From JAJKIP01 sp037200685 (GTDB taxonomy: Bacteria > Bacteroidota > Bacteroidia > Chitinophagales > Chitinophagaceae): a DNA stretch of 64,000 nucleotides. Below are positions 1 through 8,533 of this stretch, in pieces. Location of the stretch: the NCBI GenBank assembly GCA_037200685.1, contig JBBCIG010000015.1, positions 62,001 to 126,000 of the forward strand. Reading direction: 5' to 3'. The translations under genes were made by a program, and so were the position numbers. How positions within the stretch are numbered: position 1 is the first letter of the stretch; every line of letters begins with the position of its first letter. The notes under the pieces were generated by a model. It worked only from the letters and a program-made list of their open reading frames with translations, was not told the DNA's origin and did no database searches.

Positions 1-2
1 TT

Positions 3-953
3 TCATTGAATATTTTCGGCGGCTATACTGCGGGCACAAATGGCATGGAGATCGGTGGTTTATTTAACATTGATAAAAAAGAGGTGAAATATTTCCAGGC
101 TGCTGGGCTGTTCAATGTAGTGGGAGGACAAGTACGAGGTTTCCAGGTAGCGGGCATTAATAATACAGTATTGGATACAACAAAAGCATTCCAGGCCGCA
201 GGTATAAGCAATGTGGTAAAAGGAAAATTCGTCGGCTTCCAGTTAAGCGGCGTTTATAATCATGTTACCGATAGTATGAAAGGCATGCAGGTGGGCGGAG
301 TAGCGAACTTTGCCCGGAAAAAAGTAAGCGGTGTACAAATAGCCGGAGTCATTAATTTCAGTAACAAAGAAACAGACGGCGTACAAATATCCGGGGTCTT
401 TAATTACTCAAAAAAATTAAAAGGGTTACAATTTGGGTTGATCAATATCGCCGACACTTCAGAGGGTTTTAGTATTGGCTTAATCAATATCGTTTTAAAA
501 GGATATCATAAACTCAGCTTTTCTACCAATGAGATATTAAATGTAAACGCCGCATTTAAAACAGGCCATTCAAAATTCTACAGTATCCTGCAGGGAGGAT
601 TGAATACGGGAAATGAAAAAGCATATTCGTTCGGCTATGGCCTTGGCAGTGAATTCAATTTGAATAAAAAGAAAAACCTTTCCCTGAACCCTGAGTTATC
701 ATCCCAATATCTTTATCTCGGATCATGGGATTATACTAATATATTGAACAAGTTTCATCTTAACCTGAATGTGAAATTCAATAAATATGTTTCGCTTTTT
801 GCAGGCCCTTCATTCGCCGTATTTATTTCTGATCAAAAAACAGGAATAACGGGTTATCGTTTTCCTGTTCCTCCTTCCGGATACAAAACAATTTCTTTCA
901 GCGATAAGGTTACTGGTTGGTTTGGCTGGAATGCTGGTATCAATTTTTTCTAA
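3..953 (+). CDS. Repeat-rich surface/outer-membrane protein, 5' end cut by window
   Basis: The reading frame is already open at the window edge, so the true start lies upstream. The first 150 residues or so are a run of imperfect repeats of about 20 residues with the pattern G-[FMV]-Q-[VILA]-[AGS]-G-x-x-N (for example GFQVAGINN, GFQLSGVYN, GVQIAGVINF, GLQFGLINIA), as in the LA_2272-type surface repeat proteins of Leptospira and Bacteroidota. The last 150 residues have alternating aromatic strands like a small beta-barrel and end in NAGINFF, a plausible outer-membrane C-terminus. Function unknown. The TonB receptor follows after 77 bp, so the two may be co-transcribed. Confidence 0.7.
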   Translation, partial: SLNIFGGYTAGTNGMEIGGLFNIDKKEVKYFQAAGLFNVVGGQVRGFQVAGINNTVLDTTKAFQAAGISNVVKGKFVGFQLSGVYNHVTDSMKGMQVGGVANFARKKVSGVQIAGVINFSNKETDGVQISGVFNYSKKLKGLQFGLINIADTSEGFSIGLINIVLKGYHKLSFSTNEILNVNAAFKTGHSKFYSILQGGLNTGNEKAYSFGYGLGSEFNLNKKKNLSLNPELSSQYLYLGSWDYTNILNKFHLNLNVKFNKYVSLFAGPSFAVFISDQKTGITGYRFPVPPSGYKTISFSDKVTGWFGWNAGINFF

Positions 954-1030
954 AATTTTGTTAACGGGTAGGGGTATCATCTTCTTTGGTTGTTTTATAA
1001 ATAAAATTATAACCAACGACACAAAAGAAG

Positions 1031-3373
1031 ATGAACATGAAGACGAAATTAATTATCGCCTTATCCTTTTTATGCATGGCTGCGCAGGCGCAATACAAGC
1101 AGCAACTTCGCGGAACTGTTTCTGATTATTTATTACAAAAACCCTTAGCTGGAGCTACAGTTATTATAGCTGCTGTTAACCAATCGGTGGTTACGGATGA
1201 AGAAGGTGTTTTCCGATTTAAAGATCTGCCGATCGGTTCTTATCGCATTACGATTTCTTATTCCGGGTTTAAAGATATAACGCTGGAAAATATCGCTGTT
1301 AATTCCGGGAAGGAAACCGTATTGAATATTCCTTTGGAAGCACTGGTGAAAGTAGAAAATGAAGTACTGATCAAAGCGAACAGCAAAAAGAACAAACCGC
1401 TTAATGATATGAGTATAGTGAGTGCAAGGGCATTTACCGTAGAAGAAACTCAGAAATATGCAGCCGCGGTAAATGACCCTTTACGCATGGCTACCGCTTT
1501 TCCCGGTGTGATGACAAATGATGATGGCAATAACAATATTATCATCCGTGGTAATTCGCCAACGGGATTGTTATGGAAAATGGAAGGAATGGATATTCCC
1601 AACCCGAATCATTTCAGTAACGCCGGCGGTAGTGGTGGTGGAATTTCAATTCTTAGTTCTCAATTGTTATCGAATTCCGATTTTATTACGGCTGCATTCG
1701 CTGCTGAATACGGAAATGCCTTAAGCGGCGTATTTGATCTGAAATTGCGCAAAGGGAATAATGAAAAGAGAGAATATACATTACAGGCTGGTGTGTTGGG
1801 ATTAAATGCCGCTATTGAAGGTCCATTTTCAAAATCTTACAAAGGTTCATATCTCATCAACTACCGTTATTCAACATTGGAGTTATTAAATAAAGTCGGC
1901 GTCTTACCAAACAATGCCTCTACCAACTTCCAGGATCTTTCTTATAACATCTATCTGCCCGCCAATAAATTGGGAAGCTTTACCTTTTTTGGTTTTGGCG
2001 GATTGAGCAGTGATGTAAAGAAGGCGGAAATGAATCCTTCTAATTGGGAAAACAAAGACGACAGGCGGCCTTATGATTTTATCGCCAATACCAGCATGAA
2101 TGGCTTAACGCATACTATTTTACTTGGTGACAGAATTAACCTGAAAACAGGCGTCGGTTATTCTTATACAAATAATGGATATGATGAAAATGAAGTACAA
2201 GATGATCTCTCCATCGAAAAAAATTACAAGGATACCTATAAAACAAAAAAATGGTTATTCAATTCTACGATGAATTATAAATTCAGTAACCGCTTGTCGT
2301 TGAGGGCCGGCGTAATTGGCAACCTGGTCAACTTTAGTTATTACCAGCAATCAAGGGAACATGATAATGAACCCCTGCGGGAAATGATCAATGCGAAAGG
2401 GAATACTTCCACGCAGCAGGGTTTTGCACAATGGCAATATAAGCCTTCAAACAATTTTACGGTCAATGCGGGCTTGCATTACCTCCATTTATCATTAAAT
2501 AATACATCTTCCTTTGAGCCACGCCTTTCTGCGAAATGGAATATCAATAACAAAAGCAGCCTGGCCATCGGTTATGGATTACACAGCCAGTTGCAGGCGA
2601 TGGGTGTTTATTTTGCGCAGCAAAAAAATGCGGATAACAGTTATAGCTTCCCGAATAAAAAACTTGGATTTACAAAATCCCATCATTATGTGGTATCCTT
2701 CAACCAGCGGTTGTCAACAAACCTGTTGCTGAAAACCGAAATATATTACCAGCAGTTATTTAATGTGCCGGTAAATGTAAAAGACGGCAGCACGTTCTCC
2801 ACGCTGAATATACAGGATGATTATATACTTGATCCTTTGGTAAATAAAGGGAAAGGAAAAAATTATGGCGTTGAGATATCAATCGAAAGATACCTGCAGA
2901 ATAATTTCTACCTGATACTGAGTAATTCTTTTTACCAGTCAAAATACACGGCGGCGGATGGCTTGGAAAGAAATACACGTTTTAACGGAAATCATATCAG
3001 CACGCTGATCGCAGGAAAAGATTTTGTTTCAGCAAGCAAAAAGAAAAAGTTTGGCATCAACATCAAGACTATTTACGCAGGCGGATTAAGAACAACACCC
3101 ATCGATCTTGTTGCATCAGCAGATAAAGGATATACGGTATTCAAAGAAAAAGAAGCTTACAGTTTGCAAAACCCGGATTACTTCCGTACCGATCTGCGTG
3201 TAAGCATGACATGGAACCGTAAAAAAATTACCAGTACGTTATCGCTGGATATACAAAATATCAGCAACCGGCTGAATGTATACAACCAATGGTATGATGA
3301 AGATGAAAACAAAATAGTAACTAACTACCAGTCTGGATTAATACCTATACTCAATTACAAAATTGAATTTTAA
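1031..3373 (+). CDS. TonB-dependent receptor with N-terminal carboxypeptidase-regulatory-like domain
   Basis: An intact 780-residue outer-membrane receptor. A signal peptide (residues 1-20, ending AQAQ) precedes a CarboxypepD_reg-like domain (about 25-105, GTVSDYLLQKPLAGATV). The plug domain (about 130-240) carries NIIIRGNSPTGLLWKMEGMD and a glycine/serine-rich loop. The remainder is a beta-barrel ending in YKIEF with a terminal Phe. ATG at 1031 or 1037 are both possible; no Shine-Dalgarno site is visible, as usual in this phylum. It resembles stand-alone receptors, not SusC, since no SusD partner follows. The substrate cannot be read from the sequence. Confidence 0.9.
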   Translation: MNMKTKLIIALSFLCMAAQAQYKQQLRGTVSDYLLQKPLAGATVIIAAVNQSVVTDEEGVFRFKDLPIGSYRITISYSGFKDITLENIAVNSGKETVLNIPLEALVKVENEVLIKANSKKNKPLNDMSIVSARAFTVEETQKYAAAVNDPLRMATAFPGVMTNDDGNNNIIIRGNSPTGLLWKMEGMDIPNPNHFSNAGGSGGGISILSSQLLSNSDFITAAFAAEYGNALSGVFDLKLRKGNNEKREYTLQAGVLGLNAAIEGPFSKSYKGSYLINYRYSTLELLNKVGVLPNNASTNFQDLSYNIYLPANKLGSFTFFGFGGLSSDVKKAEMNPSNWENKDDRRPYDFIANTSMNGLTHTILLGDRINLKTGVGYSYTNNGYDENEVQDDLSIEKNYKDTYKTKKWLFNSTMNYKFSNRLSLRAGVIGNLVNFSYYQQSREHDNEPLREMINAKGNTSTQQGFAQWQYKPSNNFTVNAGLHYLHLSLNNTSSFEPRLSAKWNINNKSSLAIGYGLHSQLQAMGVYFAQQKNADNSYSFPNKKLGFTKSHHYVVSFNQRLSTNLLLKTEIYYQQLFNVPVNVKDGSTFSTLNIQDDYILDPLVNKGKGKNYGVEISIERYLQNNFYLILSNSFYQSKYTAADGLERNTRFNGNHISTLIAGKDFVSASKKKKFGINIKTIYAGGLRTTPIDLVASADKGYTVFKEKEAYSLQNPDYFRTDLRVSMTWNRKKITSTLSLDIQNISNRLNVYNQWYDEDENKIVTNYQSGLIPILNYKIEF

Positions 3374-3508
3374 TTAATAAACAATATAAAGCTGGTACAA
3401 TCCATACTGATATCATACCAATTCAAACAGCGTGGCATTGTTAAACCGCACTTTGTTTTAGAAATTTGCAACATGAAAGAACAAATAATTAACCTTAACC
3501 AAAAACAA

Positions 3509-4231
3509 ATGAAAATGAAGAACGTAATTGCTATTTTATTAGCCGCAATAGGAATGATATCCTTTACCTCCTGCGAAAAAGTGACAGGCGAAGGGCCTGT
3601 CGTAATTGAAACAAGATCAGTATCAAATTTCAAAACTGTATCCGTGAGCATCAGCGGGAAAGTAAATTATAAAATCGACCCCGTTTATAAAGTGGAAATA
3701 CAGGGACAGCGTAACATCCTTGATGTTTTACAAACGAATAAAGTAGGTGATGAATTGGTGATTAAATTCCAGGATGGTAAAAGAATAAAAAGCCACGATG
3801 ATATTATTGTTACCATCAGCGCACCATTTGCGGAAAGTGTGAACCTGAGTGGTTCCGCCGAATTCAACCTCACAGGCAATGTTGTCTCAGATGATATGCG
3901 CCTTCGCATCAGCGGCTCCGGGAATATCAATGTAGCGCAGGTGACGTTGTCAGATGAACTGAATGCAACAGTGAGCGGCTCCGGGAACATTACGGTTTCA
4001 AATGGTGGGGCGAAAAACGCCAGCCTGAAAGTAAGTGGTAGCGGAAATATTCGTGCAGCAAACGTTCAGGTTGAAAAAGCAACAGCGGAGATAAGTGGTT
4101 CCGGCGATATGCAGGTAAATGTTTCGCAACGGCTGGATGCTTCTATTTCCGGCAGTGGTTCTGTACGTTATAAAGGCAACCCAATAATATCTTCTCATGT
4201 TTCGGGATCGGGAAGGGTGATACCGTTTTAA
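3509..4231 (+). CDS. DUF2807 (head GIN domain) lipoprotein
   Basis: A lipoprotein signal (KNVIAILLAAIGMISFTSC, Cys as lipidation site) leads into a DUF2807 domain: a right-handed beta-helix-like array with repeated SGSGNI / SGSGDMQV / SGSGSVRY turns through the C-terminal half. Such proteins are exported adhesin-like or envelope-associated proteins of unknown role, common in Bacteroidota. An in-frame ATG at 3473 is also open, but starting at 3509 or 3515 puts a normal signal peptide at the N-terminus. It lies 100 bp after the TonB receptor in the same direction. Confidence 0.85.
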   Translation: MKMKNVIAILLAAIGMISFTSCEKVTGEGPVVIETRSVSNFKTVSVSISGKVNYKIDPVYKVEIQGQRNILDVLQTNKVGDELVIKFQDGKRIKSHDDIIVTISAPFAESVNLSGSAEFNLTGNVVSDDMRLRISGSGNINVAQVTLSDELNATVSGSGNITVSNGGAKNASLKVSGSGNIRAANVQVEKATAEISGSGDMQVNVSQRLDASISGSGSVRYKGNPIISSHVSGSGRVIPF

Positions 4232-4273
4232 AACATGATTTTTCACTACCTCCGATAATATTTTATCAGGTTA

Positions 4274-4333
4274 GTTATGGCGCAGGCACGGGTGTTTGTC
4301 TTTCATGGCAGATGGCTCGTGCCTCGCCATAAC
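4274..4333. repeat. Inverted repeat downstream of DUF2807 gene
   Basis: Arms 4274-4290 (GTTATGGCGCAGGCACG) and 4318-4333 (CGTGCCTCGCCATAAC) are near-perfect reverse complements around a 27-base loop. It could act as a terminator-like or mRNA-end hairpin for the preceding gene, but no T-run follows directly. Confidence 0.6.
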
Positions 4334-4341
4334 AAGGAAAG

Positions 4342-4454
4342 CCTCACCTAACCTCTCCTAAAGGAGAGGAACAGCGCACAGCCCTTGCTTTTAGAAGAGT
4401 ATAATATAATATAACTTTTCTAAAATGCTCAGTAGAATTACCGAACGCTGAAGA
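4342..4454 (+). repeat. Composite intergenic repeat, left part (interrupted by IS110 element)
   Basis: Begins CCTCACCTAACCTCTCC, contains the hairpin CTCTCCTAAAGGAGAG, then CACAGCCCTTGCTTTTAGAA, and ends CGAACGCTGAAGA at the IS junction. The same order is seen at 17342-17627, 22895-23048 (reverse) and 31652-31902. Its missing continuation is on the other side of the IS, at 5821-5863. Confidence 0.85.
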
Positions 4455-4504
4455 TTCTGTGTTAAATACCAAAGGATATTTTATATTTTTGTTCTTTAGG
4501 CGGC

Positions 4505-5554
4505 TTAAGCCAGCCTGTTTAGAGAGTGGCTTAGGCTGCTCTCTAATTTTTTAAAATATTCTTTGTCATAGGCGATTTTGCTTTTATAAATTGTAAAGAT
4601 CATTTCCAGTAGTTTTCGTTGTATGGCTACAGCAGCCTTCATTTTTATTCCGTGTTTTGCTACCATCCGTGCAAATATGGCTTTAAACCTTTCATCGTGA
4701 CGGATGGCTGTGAGTGCCGGGAAATGCATGGCTTTTCTTAAATATCTATTCCCTTTTTTGGATATTTTGGGTTTGCCTTTTACAGAGGTACCCGACTGCT
4801 TTTCTCTTACATCCAGACCTGCGTAGCTGGTTAATTGTTTTTTATTACGTATCAGGTCAAAGCCATTGGTTTCCGCCAGCACTGTTACAGCTGTTAATAA
4901 CCCCACGCCTGGAATAGAACAGATAATTATTAAGAGCTTTTTCATTTCTTCATCTTGGCCGACCAATTCACGTAACTCTTCTTTAATTTCTGCTTCTTGT
5001 TTATCCAGAAAAGCAATACGTTTTTTTGTTCTTGCTACGCTTGTTTTGTTGGGTTGGGCTTCGGCAGTCTCTGCATGTAATTGATTTTTGACCGCTGTTC
5101 TGCTTTCCACCAGCTGGTCTCTTTCCCTGGTTAATTGCCTTAATTTCTTATAAATACCCTTTGGCGGATGCCAGCTGTCAAGATTTCTTTCCAATCCAAA
5201 TTGAGTGATCGCTTCAGAAGCTGTTTTGTCTGTTATCGTTTTAACAGATAATGTTCTTACATAATTACTGATCTTATTGGGCAATACCACGCTTACATCC
5301 ATTTGCCTTTCCGCTAAAAAATAAGCCAGTGATTCATGATAAACGCCCGTTGCTTCCATTACAAAACGAACAGCTATTTCTCCTTGCTTTTTTGTCGCCC
5401 ATTCTATAAGAGAGACAAACCCTTTTGCTGTATTTGGAAAGATTTTGTGAGCATACAGCTCACAGGATAAATCCTCATATAAACGACCTGAGCAAACGAC
5501 TAATTCATCCTGGGCTACATCTATGCCCACTACTTGTTTTAAGATTCTTTTCAT
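4505..5554 (-). CDS. IS110-family transposase/recombinase (DEDD + serine)
   Basis: 349 residues from the ATG at 5554; an upstream extension to 5638 is open but would run into the leader RNA region. The N-terminal RuvC-like DEDD domain begins VVGIDVAQDELVV (first Asp), with VMEATGVYHESLAYFL (Glu) and later acidic residues in the TITDKTASEAIT stretch. The C-terminal Transposase_20 domain has IPGVGLLTAVTVLAET and SYAGLDVREKQSGTS, which holds the likely catalytic serine, then GNRYLRKAMHFPA. The coding sequence has no frameshift, so the enzyme is probably active. IS110 recombinases work with a bridge RNA encoded in the same element. Confidence 0.95.
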   Translation of the reverse strand: MKRILKQVVGIDVAQDELVVCSGRLYEDLSCELYAHKIFPNTAKGFVSLIEWATKKQGEIAVRFVMEATGVYHESLAYFLAERQMDVSVVLPNKISNYVRTLSVKTITDKTASEAITQFGLERNLDSWHPPKGIYKKLRQLTRERDQLVESRTAVKNQLHAETAEAQPNKTSVARTKKRIAFLDKQEAEIKEELRELVGQDEEMKKLLIIICSIPGVGLLTAVTVLAETNGFDLIRNKKQLTSYAGLDVREKQSGTSVKGKPKISKKGNRYLRKAMHFPALTAIRHDERFKAIFARMVAKHGIKMKAAVAIQRKLLEMIFTIYKSKIAYDKEYFKKLESSLSHSLNRLA

Positions 5555-5584
5555 ACCAATTGTTTTTATGATATAAAGTGAAAA

Positions 5585-5815
5585 TCTCCCTTCGTTTTGT
5601 CTCCTTACGGTTATCCTGGATGTGCGGCAAGGCGGCACTCCTTACATTCTGTTCAAACTCGAAGAGATAAAAAAGAGCGAGGCTATTTCTTCAGCTCAAC
5701 ATGCCTATAGGCTGTTTATGTGCGATTGGCTCTCACCCTTTTTCACTTTATGAAAATCAAATCTATTGGTATCTTAACTTTCTCTGAAGGAACTATTACT
5801 GTTTATTTTGTAAAC
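5585..5815 (-). ncRNA. Predicted IS110 bridge RNA (leader of transposase gene)
   Basis: Read on the minus strand, four segments occur in the order expected for a bridge RNA. (1) UCGCAC (5725-5720) equals the left half of the target. (2) GCUGAAGA (5695-5688) is the exact complement of the right half, TCTTCAGC, including the core. Between them lies the hairpin GCCUAUAGGC (5712-5703). (3) ACAGAAU (5652-5646) equals the element's right end next to the core (4460-4454). (4) AGGAGA (5605-5600) is complementary to TCTCCT, the core plus first bases of the left end (5823-5818). So a target-binding loop is followed by a donor-binding loop. The exact RNA ends are not determined; the boundaries given are approximate. 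Confidence 0.62.
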
Positions 5816-5820
5816 ATAGG

Positions 5821-5863
5821 AGAGTGCGACGCAACGAAGCCGATAGTAGTAATACAGTTGGGC
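5821..5863 (+). repeat. Composite intergenic repeat, right part after IS110
   Basis: GAGTGCGACGCAACGAAG then CCGATAGTAGTAATACAGTTGGGC. It continues the copy that starts at 4342 and matches the 3' module of the copies ending near 17627 and 31902. Confidence 0.8.
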
Positions 5864-5923
5864 CCAAAATAATTTATTCCTAAAGCAATCATTAACTTTG
5901 CGGTGTAATAAATAATCGTTCAA

Positions 5924-7102
5924 GTGAGAAGAGTATATATCGTCGCCGCAGCAAGAACACCCATAGGAAGCCTCGGGGGAGCATTGGCTTCAGTAACTGC
6001 ACCGCAGTTGGGGGCTATCGCTATCAAAGAAGCATTGAGAAAAGCAGGAATAAAACCCGAACAAGTACAGGAAGTATTTATGGGCAACGTGGTGAGTGCG
6101 GGCATCGGCCAGGCGCCGGCGCAACAAGCCAGCATCTATGCGGGCATTCCCACGAATGTGCCGTGCACAACGATCAATAAAGTTTGCGCCAGCGGAATGA
6201 AGAGCATCATGGTAGGTGCGCAATCGATTATGAACGGCGATAACGATATTGTTGTTGCCGGCGGCATGGAAAGCATGAGCAATATTCCTTATTATCTCGA
6301 CAAAGCCCGCAATGGCTACAGGTTGGGCAATGGAACGATCACCGATGGAATTTTGAAAGATGGATTGTGGGATCCCTATAAAGATTATCACATGGGCAAC
6401 GCCGGTGAATTATGCAGCGTTACATATAATATAACAAGAGAAGACCAGGATAATTTTGCGAAAGAAAGTTATACCCGTGCGGCGAATGCATGGAAGAATA
6501 ATTTTTATGCGAATGAAATAGCGGCGGTGGAAATAGCAGGCAAAACGCCTGTGACCGTAAAAGAAGATGAAGAATATAAGAAAGCGAATTTTGAAAAAAT
6601 GCCGACGTTGAAACCGGCATTTCAAAAAGACGGAACGATCACCGCGGCGAATGCTTCTAAAATAAATGATGGAGCGGCGGCGGTTGTTTTAATGAGTGAA
6701 GAAAAAGTAAAAGAGCTCGGTATTAAACCTTTGGCATTGATACGTTCGTTTGCTGATGCATCTCAGGCGCCGGAATGGTTTACCACTACGCCAATCCTTG
6801 CGATGAAGAAAGCATTAGATAAAGCAGGGTTGAAAGCAAGTGATATGGATTTCGCCGAAGTGAATGAAGCGTTTAGTTGTGTAGCGATCGTTAACGCCAA
6901 GGAAGTAGGAATATCTATGGAAAAATTAAATGTTTGGGGCGGGGCAGTTGCGCTGGGACATCCTATCGGATGCAGTGGTGCAAGAATTACGATCACGCTG
7001 GCGAATATTTTGCAAACGAACAAAGCGAAGTATGGTATAGCGGGAATTTGCAATGGTGGTGGCGGAGCAAGTGCGATAGTGATCGAGAATGTTGGCAGAT
7101 GA
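5924..7102 (+). CDS. Thiolase: acetyl-CoA C-acyltransferase/acetyltransferase
   Basis: 392 residues, the family's usual length, from a GTG start (VRRVYIVAAARTPIG). Catalytic features are all present: nucleophilic Cys near residue 88 in NKVCASGMKS, the GGMESMSN loop, His in GHPIGCSGAR near 349, and the second Cys in GICNGGGGASA near 379. It condenses two acetyl-CoA or cleaves 3-ketoacyl-CoA in the cytoplasm. No other beta-oxidation or ketone-body genes are adjacent, so the direction of use is not shown. A TAACTTTG promoter-like element sits at about 5893-5900. Confidence 0.93.
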   Translation: MRRVYIVAAARTPIGSLGGALASVTAPQLGAIAIKEALRKAGIKPEQVQEVFMGNVVSAGIGQAPAQQASIYAGIPTNVPCTTINKVCASGMKSIMVGAQSIMNGDNDIVVAGGMESMSNIPYYLDKARNGYRLGNGTITDGILKDGLWDPYKDYHMGNAGELCSVTYNITREDQDNFAKESYTRAANAWKNNFYANEIAAVEIAGKTPVTVKEDEEYKKANFEKMPTLKPAFQKDGTITAANASKINDGAAAVVLMSEEKVKELGIKPLALIRSFADASQAPEWFTTTPILAMKKALDKAGLKASDMDFAEVNEAFSCVAIVNAKEVGISMEKLNVWGGAVALGHPIGCSGARITITLANILQTNKAKYGIAGICNGGGGASAIVIENVGR

Positions 7103-7200
7103 AAAAATGAATATTGATTGGATCAATGACTTTATAAAGACCAGCCTGGAGAATTCAGAATAGTTTTAATTATTGAAAGGATATAAAAACAGTTGAATTT

Positions 7201-7725
7201 ATGACGTCGCGTATTATTAAAGTACGCATCGCTGCAAAAGAAGATGCAAAATTGATAGCTGACCTCAGCCGCGAAACTTTTTATGACACTTTCGCTGCGT
7301 CCAACTCCAAAGAGAACATGGATAAGTTCATGACCGAAAAGTTTACCAGTAAAAATTTGAGGGCGGAAGTAGGGGCGGATGGTAATACTTTCCTATTGGC
7401 TTATTACGGCGAAGAGCCCGTGGGCTATGCAAGACTGAGAGATAATAACAACCCTCCTGCGTTGAAAGGAACATCCTCTCTCGAGATCGCAAGAATATAT
7501 TCGATAAAAAAAATGATCGGCAAAGGCGTGGGAAAAGCATTGATGCTGAAAAGCATCGCCATCGCAAAGGAAAAAAACAAAGAAGTAATATGGCTGGGCG
7601 TCTGGGAAAAAAATGAAACGGCTTTTGCTTTTTATAAAAAATGGGGCTTTGAAAAATTTGCCGAACATGACTTTGTTTTAGGAAATGATGTGCAAAGGGA
7701 TTGGTTGTTAAAAAAGGAACTATAG
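7201..7725 (+). CDS. GNAT-family N-acetyltransferase
   Basis: 174 residues with the GNAT fold: an N-terminal VRIAAKEDAKLIADLSRETF helix, the LEIARIYSIKKMIGKGVGKALM acetyl-CoA-binding stretch (the R/Q-x-x-G-x-G/A motif), and WLGVWEKNETAFAFYKKWGF at the C-terminus, which is typical of small-molecule or spermidine-type acetyltransferases. The substrate is unknown. It stands alone in a monocistronic setting, 98 bp after the thiolase, and is followed by a palindrome. Confidence 0.85.
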   Translation: MTSRIIKVRIAAKEDAKLIADLSRETFYDTFAASNSKENMDKFMTEKFTSKNLRAEVGADGNTFLLAYYGEEPVGYARLRDNNNPPALKGTSSLEIARIYSIKKMIGKGVGKALMLKSIAIAKEKNKEVIWLGVWEKNETAFAFYKKWGFEKFAEHDFVLGNDVQRDWLLKKEL

Positions 7726-7746
7726 AGTTTGACAGGAATTAAAGCG

Positions 7747-7770
7747 AACCTGCCTGCCCGCAGGCAGGTT
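7747..7770. terminator. Perfect palindrome after GNAT gene
   Basis: Ten-base arms AACCTGCCTG and CAGGCAGGTT around CCCG. This GC-rich palindrome is a frequent intergenic motif in Bacteroidota and may act as a terminator. It interrupts the phrase GCGAATTACACGAATT that recurs at 28010-28030. Confidence 0.5.
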
Positions 7771-7873
7771 ACACGAATTATTGTTGCCAATTGTTTATTG
7801 TTGTTGGTGAGACGTGGGTAAACGCTTCTGGGTGGAATTCTCTTTTTTGACTTATCTGACTTTAATGACTCTC

Positions 7874-8533
7874 ATGCACACCCGCATTAAAATATGTTGC
7901 ATCGCTTCTTCCGACGAAGCGAAAATGGCGATCGATCATGGCGCCGATGCCATTGGTTTAGTTGGTAAAATGCCCAGCGGCCCCGGACCGATTCCTGACT
8001 GGCTCATTTCTGAAATAGCACGGAGTGTACATCCTCCCATCGCCTCTTTTTTGCTTACCAGTGAACAATCTTCGGAAGCTATTATTCATCATGTAAAACG
8101 TGCCGATACTAATACCGTGCAGATCGTTGATGAACTCAGCAGTGGTACTTACAATGATATTCATGTCTCGTTACCTTATTTAAAAATTGTGCAGGTCATT
8201 CACGTCACTGGTGAAGAAAGCATAGAAGAAGCGATAAGAATTTCCCAGGAAACAGATGCATTGCTGCTGGACAGTGGTAATCTCAAAGCAGCAATAAAAA
8301 CACTGGGCGGAACAGGCAATATACACAACTGGGAAATCAGCAGGGAAATTGTAAAGAATGTAAAGAAACCTGTGTTCTTAGCAGGTGGATTGAATGCTTT
8401 AAATGTTGGCCATGCCATTGAAACCGTCCGGCCATTTGCTGTTGATGTTTGCAGTGGAGTGAGGACGAATGGAAAACTTGATCCTGCAAAATTGAAACAG
8501 TTTATAAAAGCCGTTCGTTCATTTTCGCTTTGA
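7874..8533 (+). CDS. trpF: Phosphoribosylanthranilate isomerase (TrpF-like)
   Basis: A (beta/alpha)8 barrel protein of 219 residues from the ATG at 7874; the frame stays open to 7814, but MHTRIKICC is the family N-terminus. TrpF features: the catalytic Cys in IKIC near residue 7, Asp in DALLLDSG as general acid, and phosphate-binding FLAGGLN and DVCSGVRT loops. The second strand motif is KICCIAS instead of the common KICGIT, and the QLHG motif is altered to QIVDE, so it is a divergent member. No other trp gene is nearby. A non-tryptophan role for this stand-alone copy is possible. Confidence 0.78.
   Translation: MHTRIKICCIASSDEAKMAIDHGADAIGLVGKMPSGPGPIPDWLISEIARSVHPPIASFLLTSEQSSEAIIHHVKRADTNTVQIVDELSSGTYNDIHVSLPYLKIVQVIHVTGEESIEEAIRISQETDALLLDSGNLKAAIKTLGGTGNIHNWEISREIVKNVKKPVFLAGGLNALNVGHAIETVRPFAVDVCSGVRTNGKLDPAKLKQFIKAVRSFSL

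Larger units (their letters stand above)
4455..5820 (-). mobile_element. IS110-family insertion sequence (complete)
   Basis: The ends are set by comparison with uninterrupted repeat copies. The flanks CGAACGCTGAAGA and AGAGTGCGACGCAAC join to give CGCTGAAGAGTGCGACGC, as found intact at 51748-51761 and, with one difference, at 22930-22941. The bases AGA are shared by both junctions, so the crossover core lies within AGA (TCT on the element's coding strand). No terminal inverted repeats are visible, as expected for IS110. Element length is 1366 bp plus core. The long noncoding stretch (266 bp) is upstream of the transposase and only 50 bp lie downstream, the layout of the IS110 group as opposed to IS1111. 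Confidence 0.88.

Noticed and set aside
4342..4454. Repeat left half as the IS110 terminal sequence
   Set aside because: The same sequence occurs without any transposase at 17342, 22895 and 31652, so it belongs to the host repeat, not to the element.
7747..7770. Palindrome as an operator or attachment site
   Set aside because: The GC-rich CCTGCCTG...CAGGCAGG palindrome is a common intergenic motif in this phylum and is placed after, not before, a gene.
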